Shown here piece by piece: positions 60,804-64,000 of a DNA stretch of 64,000 nt (within the stretch, counting starts at the first letter, position 1; each line of letters begins with the position of its first letter). The DNA is from Caballeronia mineralivorans PML1(12). Its GTDB lineage: Bacteria > Pseudomonadota > Gammaproteobacteria > Burkholderiales > Burkholderiaceae. The position numbers were made by a program, and so were the translations under genes. The stretch spans positions 1-64,000 of the forward strand of contig NZ_AEJF01000188.1 of the NCBI RefSeq assembly GCF_001028175.1, in the 5' to 3' direction. The notes below the pieces were generated by a model that was not told the origin of the DNA, searched no databases, and saw only the letters and a list, made by a program, of their open reading frames with translations.

Positions 60804-61036
60804 CGGCTGACGAACGACGAGGGACGAACCTGCGCCGAGCCAAACCACGAAAGAAAGTGAATATTACATAGCGCTTTCTTCAGTCATTACGGTTCGGGTT
60901 CGCCCTGCTTGACCCACTTTTACGCGTCCATATACTCCACGTGTTATTTCGGGGCGCTATTAGACTGAGCTTTACCGCGAGATCCGCGCAGAGCAACAGT
61001 CTGGAAGCATATTTCAAGAGAAAAGAGGAGGCCGTC

Positions 61037-61291
61037 ATGGCTCAAGAAGCGGTGACCGCCACGGGTCAAGTCCGCAACAAGCAGTGGCTCTGGCTGCTGG
61101 TTCTTCCCTGGATCGGCGTTGTCTGGGTGCCGTTTTACAACAAGATTGAACCGGTGCTCTGGGGCTTTCCGTTTTTCTACTGGTATCAGTTGCTCTGGGT
61201 GTTGATCAGCGCGGCAATCACGGCGGTGGTCTATATGAAGACCAAGCCCATTCACGATGTTCCCAAGCTCACACCCGGGAGCCCGCGATGA
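61037..61291 (+). CDS. DUF3311 small membrane protein
   Basis: 84 residues from the ATG at 61037, with a strong GAGGAGG. Two TM helices (WLWLLVLPWIGVVWVPFYN and FYWYQLLWVLISAAITAVVYM) match DUF3311. Its stop overlaps the symporter start (ATGA at 61288-61291). DUF3311 genes are characteristically paired with sodium:solute symporters and may be a small accessory subunit. Confidence 0.88.
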   Translation: MAQEAVTATGQVRNKQWLWLLVLPWIGVVWVPFYNKIEPVLWGFPFFYWYQLLWVLISAAITAVVYMKTKPIHDVPKLTPGSPR

Positions 61292-62841
61292 TGAACTCCA
61301 CCGCAACTTTCGTCTTCGTCCTGTTTTTTATCGGCGTGACGATTCTTGGCTTTGTGGCCGCTCACTGGCGCAAGGCCGATCTCGGACAGCTCGATGAATG
61401 GGGCCTCGGCGGCCGTCGCTTCGGCACGATCGTCACGTGGTTCCTGCTGGGTGGCGATCTTTATACGGCGTACACGTTCGTCGCGGTTCCCGCGCTCGTG
61501 TTCGGCGCTGGCGCTACCGGCTTCTTCGCGTTGCCGTACACCATCCTGATCTATCCGTTCGCGTTCGTCGTGTTCCCGAAGCTGTGGGCGATCTCGAAGA
61601 AATTCGGCTATGTCACCGCCGCCGACTTCGTGCACGCGCGCTACAACAGCCGCATGCTGGCGCTGGCTATCGCCGTGACGGGGATTGTCGCGACGATGCC
61701 GTACATTGCGTTGCAGCTCGTCGGTATCGAGGTGGTGATTGGTGCGCTCGGATTCGATACGACGGGCTTCGTCGGCGACCTGCCGCTGATTATCGCGTTT
61801 GCGATTCTCGCCGCGTACACGTACACGTCGGGCCTGCGCGCGCCGGCCATGATCGCGGTCGTGAAGGACGTGCTGATCTACATCACGATCATCGCCGCGA
61901 TGATCATCATCCCGGCGCAACTCGGTGGTTTCGGCGCGATCTTCAGCCATGTTGACCCAGCCAAGATCCTGCTGAAGGCACCGGATGCATCGAGCCTGAA
62001 CGGCTATAGCGCTTATGCAACCTTAGCGGTCGGGTCGGCGCTCGCGCTGTTCCTGTATCCGCACTCGGTAACGGCGGTGTTGTCGTCGAAGTCGGGCAAC
62101 ACGATCCGCCGCAACATGGCGCTCCTGCCGGCTTATTCGCTGGTGCTCGGCCTGCTCGCGCTGCTGGGTTACATGGCGCTGGCATCGGGCGTGAAGGACA
62201 TGCCGGAATTCGCACCGTACTTCAAGGCGTACGGTTCGAACTTCGCAGTCCCGGCGCTGTTCCTGCACTTCTTCCCGTCGTGGTTCGTGGGTGTGGCGTT
62301 TGCGGCGATCGGTATCGGCGCGCTGGTGCCGGCGGCGATCATGTCGATTGCCGCGGCCAACCTGTACACGCGCAACGTGCATCGCGAGTTCGTGAACACG
62401 AAGATGACGCCGGAGCAGGAAACCAACGTCGCCAAACTGGTGTCGCTGCTGGTGAAGGTGGGCGCCGTCGTGTTTATTCTTGCATTGCCGCTGACGTACG
62501 CCATTCAGCTGCAACTGCTCGGCGGGATCTGGATCATCCAGACGCTGCCGGCGCTCGTGCTTGGACTTTACACGCGGGTTCTCGATCACCGTGGTTTGCT
62601 GCTGGGCTGGGCCGTGGGTATTGCTACGGGTACGTGGATGGCGGTGTCGCTGAAACTGGCTGGCTCCATCTTCACGATCCACCTGTTCGGTTATGCGATT
62701 CCCGGTTATGCCGCTGTCTGGGCGTTGATCGTGAACCTCGTGGTATCGATCGTGGTGAGCGTCTTGGTGCGCGTGATCGGCCTGAAGCGTTCGGATGACC
62801 GTACGAGTCCCGAGGATTATCTGGACGTCGCGGAAACCTGA
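61288..62841 (+). CDS. Sodium:solute symporter (SSS family)
   Basis: 517 residues with about 13 TM helices. SSS features include GLGGRRFGTIVTWFLLGGDLYTAYTF near the N-terminus. The central TSGLRAPAMIAVVKDVLIYITII and IGIGALVPAAIMSIAAANLYTRN are also present. Proline- or carboxylate-type substrates are typical for this group; the exact solute is unknown. Translationally coupled to DUF3311. Confidence 0.92.
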   Translation: MMNSTATFVFVLFFIGVTILGFVAAHWRKADLGQLDEWGLGGRRFGTIVTWFLLGGDLYTAYTFVAVPALVFGAGATGFFALPYTILIYPFAFVVFPKLWAISKKFGYVTAADFVHARYNSRMLALAIAVTGIVATMPYIALQLVGIEVVIGALGFDTTGFVGDLPLIIAFAILAAYTYTSGLRAPAMIAVVKDVLIYITIIAAMIIIPAQLGGFGAIFSHVDPAKILLKAPDASSLNGYSAYATLAVGSALALFLYPHSVTAVLSSKSGNTIRRNMALLPAYSLVLGLLALLGYMALASGVKDMPEFAPYFKAYGSNFAVPALFLHFFPSWFVGVAFAAIGIGALVPAAIMSIAAANLYTRNVHREFVNTKMTPEQETNVAKLVSLLVKVGAVVFILALPLTYAIQLQLLGGIWIIQTLPALVLGLYTRVLDHRGLLLGWAVGIATGTWMAVSLKLAGSIFTIHLFGYAIPGYAAVWALIVNLVVSIVVSVLVRVIGLKRSDDRTSPEDYLDVAET

Positions 62842-62893
62842 ACGACTAAGGGAAAAACGGGCGATCCAACCCCGTTGTGTCAGGAAAGCTGGT

Positions 62894-62930
62894 AAAACGC
62901 CCGTAACGGATGTTGCGGGCGTTTTGTTTT
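62894..62930 (+). terminator. Rho-independent terminator
   Basis: AAAACGCCCG and CGGGCGTTTT form a perfect stem, followed by a T-rich tail; closes the symporter operon. Confidence 0.85.
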
Positions 62931-62980
62931 CCGAGTCCCGTTTTCATCAGCTTTTTGCCCGCCAGGCTAACCGGAGCCGC

Positions 62981-64000
62981 ATGTCCTCGACCGATACGAC
63001 CAAGCCCCACCGCAGCCAGGCACGGCGCTTACTGCACGTGCTGGGCTCGCCGTATTTTCGTTATCGCTACGCCAAATATCTGCATGGGGCGCGCGTGGCG
63101 CTGGCCATGCTTGCGTCGATTGCGCTGACGTCGGGTATCGATATTCCGCATGGCGAATGGTCGTCGGTGACCTTGCTGGTGGTGATCGGCGGCTTGCAGC
63201 ATCACGGCAATATCCGCAAGAAAGCCGCGGAGCGCGCGCTGGGCACGCTGCTCGGCGCGTCGCTCGGGCTCGCGCTGATCCTGCTGCAGTTGGCCATCCA
63301 TTCGACCATGATCACGTATGTGCTGCTGGCGGTGATAGCGGGCGTTTGTGCATATCACGCCATCGGCAAGCCGGGATATATCGCGTTGCTGACGGCCATC
63401 ACGACAATCATCGTCGCGGGACACGGCGATCTGTCTATCGAAGTCGGCCTGTGGCGCACCTTGACGGTGCTGATCGGGATTGTGATCGCGCTCGGGTTTT
63501 CGTTCGTGCTGCCGCAATACGCGACCTATTCATGGCGTTATCGGCTCGCCGACAACATGCGCGACAGCGCGCGGATTTATGGCGCGATCGTCGACGGGCG
63601 GCCGATGCCCAACGACACCCTGACGAAGCAGTTGCTCACGATGAACGCAAGGCTGGTCGCGTCGCGTTCGTTGCTGGCGTCGGTGGCGAAGGAGATCAAC
63701 GTGCCGGTTGCCGTGCTCGACGATATCCAGCGCCAGCACCGGTCGATTCTCACCGCCCTCGAAATGATGGCGGGAGCCATGCCGCACGACGCGCCGGGGC
63801 TTCTCGCCAGCGGCCATGCAGAGGGGCGCGCAGTACGGCATACGTTGCTGCTGATGGCACGCGCGCTGCGTTTTGGGCGTGTGGGTTTGCTGCATGCCGC
63901 GAGCGGTTCTCCCGCGGCAGCCGCTCGACTGGAGCGGACCGCTGATGTTGCCGCGGACCTCGCGCCCGAATTGCAGGGGCCGTACTGGCTCGCGCAACGG
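62981..64000 (+). CDS. FUSC family membrane protein (N-terminal part; runs off window)
   Basis: 340 codons visible, start MSSTDTTKPHRSQARRLLHV, with GGAG upstream. An N-terminal bundle of about six TM helices (from HGARVALAMLASIALTSG through LTVLIGIVIALGFSFVLP) with the AAERALGTLLGASLGLALI motif is typical of FUSC/YccS-type proteins. A long cytoplasmic helical region follows (residue 180 onward). FUSC proteins include aromatic acid efflux and YccS groups. The C-terminal half is outside the window. Confidence 0.85.
   Translation, partial: MSSTDTTKPHRSQARRLLHVLGSPYFRYRYAKYLHGARVALAMLASIALTSGIDIPHGEWSSVTLLVVIGGLQHHGNIRKKAAERALGTLLGASLGLALILLQLAIHSTMITYVLLAVIAGVCAYHAIGKPGYIALLTAITTIIVAGHGDLSIEVGLWRTLTVLIGIVIALGFSFVLPQYATYSWRYRLADNMRDSARIYGAIVDGRPMPNDTLTKQLLTMNARLVASRSLLASVAKEINVPVAVLDDIQRQHRSILTALEMMAGAMPHDAPGLLASGHAEGRAVRHTLLLMARALRFGRVGLLHAASGSPAAAARLERTADVAADLAPELQGPYWLAQR

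Noticed and set aside
1-64000. CRISPR array or prophage
   Set aside because: No set of regularly spaced identical repeats and no phage structural, lysis or integrase genes were found.

Overview
The window is 64 kb of high-GC chromosomal DNA from a betaproteobacterium, most likely Burkholderiales of the Burkholderia/Paraburkholderia/Caballeronia kind. This rests on the product set (adjacent parE-parC, ubiC, htpG, uup, an rpoN copy, three GGDEF proteins, DUF3311 plus sodium:solute symporter) and on codon use dominated by G/C third positions. No rRNA operon, CRISPR array, intact insertion sequence or prophage is visible. One tRNA gene, tRNA-Arg(CCT), is present.

Layout. 1-8.5 kb: a cut-off secreted-protein gene, an OmpR/EnvZ-type two-component pair, a Cache-GGDEF diguanylate cyclase, and a two-gene ABC importer (fused double permease, ATPase with a C-terminal extension). 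8.8-24.9 kb: a cluster built around sigma-54. It holds an rpoN gene (18353-19837), two sigma-54 activators (10087-11157 without a receiver, 13085-14491 with one), and a set of envelope and stress genes: two paralogous lipoproteins, a two-TM protein, DUF883, trehalose-6-phosphate synthase, a YihY-type membrane protein, a BON protein, a PA2169/DUF2383 ferritin-like protein, a glycine-zipper protein, DUF1488 and a PEBP protein. Up to nine matches to the -24/-12 sigma-54 promoter lie directly in front of these genes, including one in front of rpoN itself. This looks like a self-contained sigma-54 stress regulon and is the main discovery candidate.

25-31 kb: a PAS-PAS-GGDEF protein, a TetR regulator, small hypothetical proteins, and three tandem paralogs of a roughly 60-residue acidic protein with a shared CRLRG motif. 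31.4-36.7 kb: an accessory island beside tRNA-Arg, bounded by diverged direct repeats. The right-hand repeat contains a broken 5' piece of the same tRNA. Between the repeats are a lower-GC lipoprotein serine hydrolase, a nonsense-mutated membrane/coiled-coil gene, a 142-bp MITE with 20-bp perfect inverted ends, a short membrane protein resembling Pycsar effectors, and decayed non-coding DNA. 36.7-64 kb: mostly core genes. These are a DUF4239 membrane protein, a methyltransferase, rubredoxin, DUF4399, uup, parE, parC, a CopD-like protein, a GGDEF-EAL protein, a RidA protein, two PLP enzymes (one a MocR regulator with candidate operators), htpG with a sigma-32-type promoter, ubiC, a uracil-DNA-glycosylase-fold protein, a ParA-like ATPase, a spermidine-synthase-like protein, DUF3311 plus symporter, and the start of an FUSC transporter.

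How the genes work together. The 9-25 kb block appears able to make its own sigma factor and activators and to switch on trehalose synthesis, membrane-associated stress proteins and lipoproteins together. Three c-di-GMP enzymes and one OmpR/EnvZ pair add independent envelope and surface signalling. All functions are read from sequence motifs; no database search was run.
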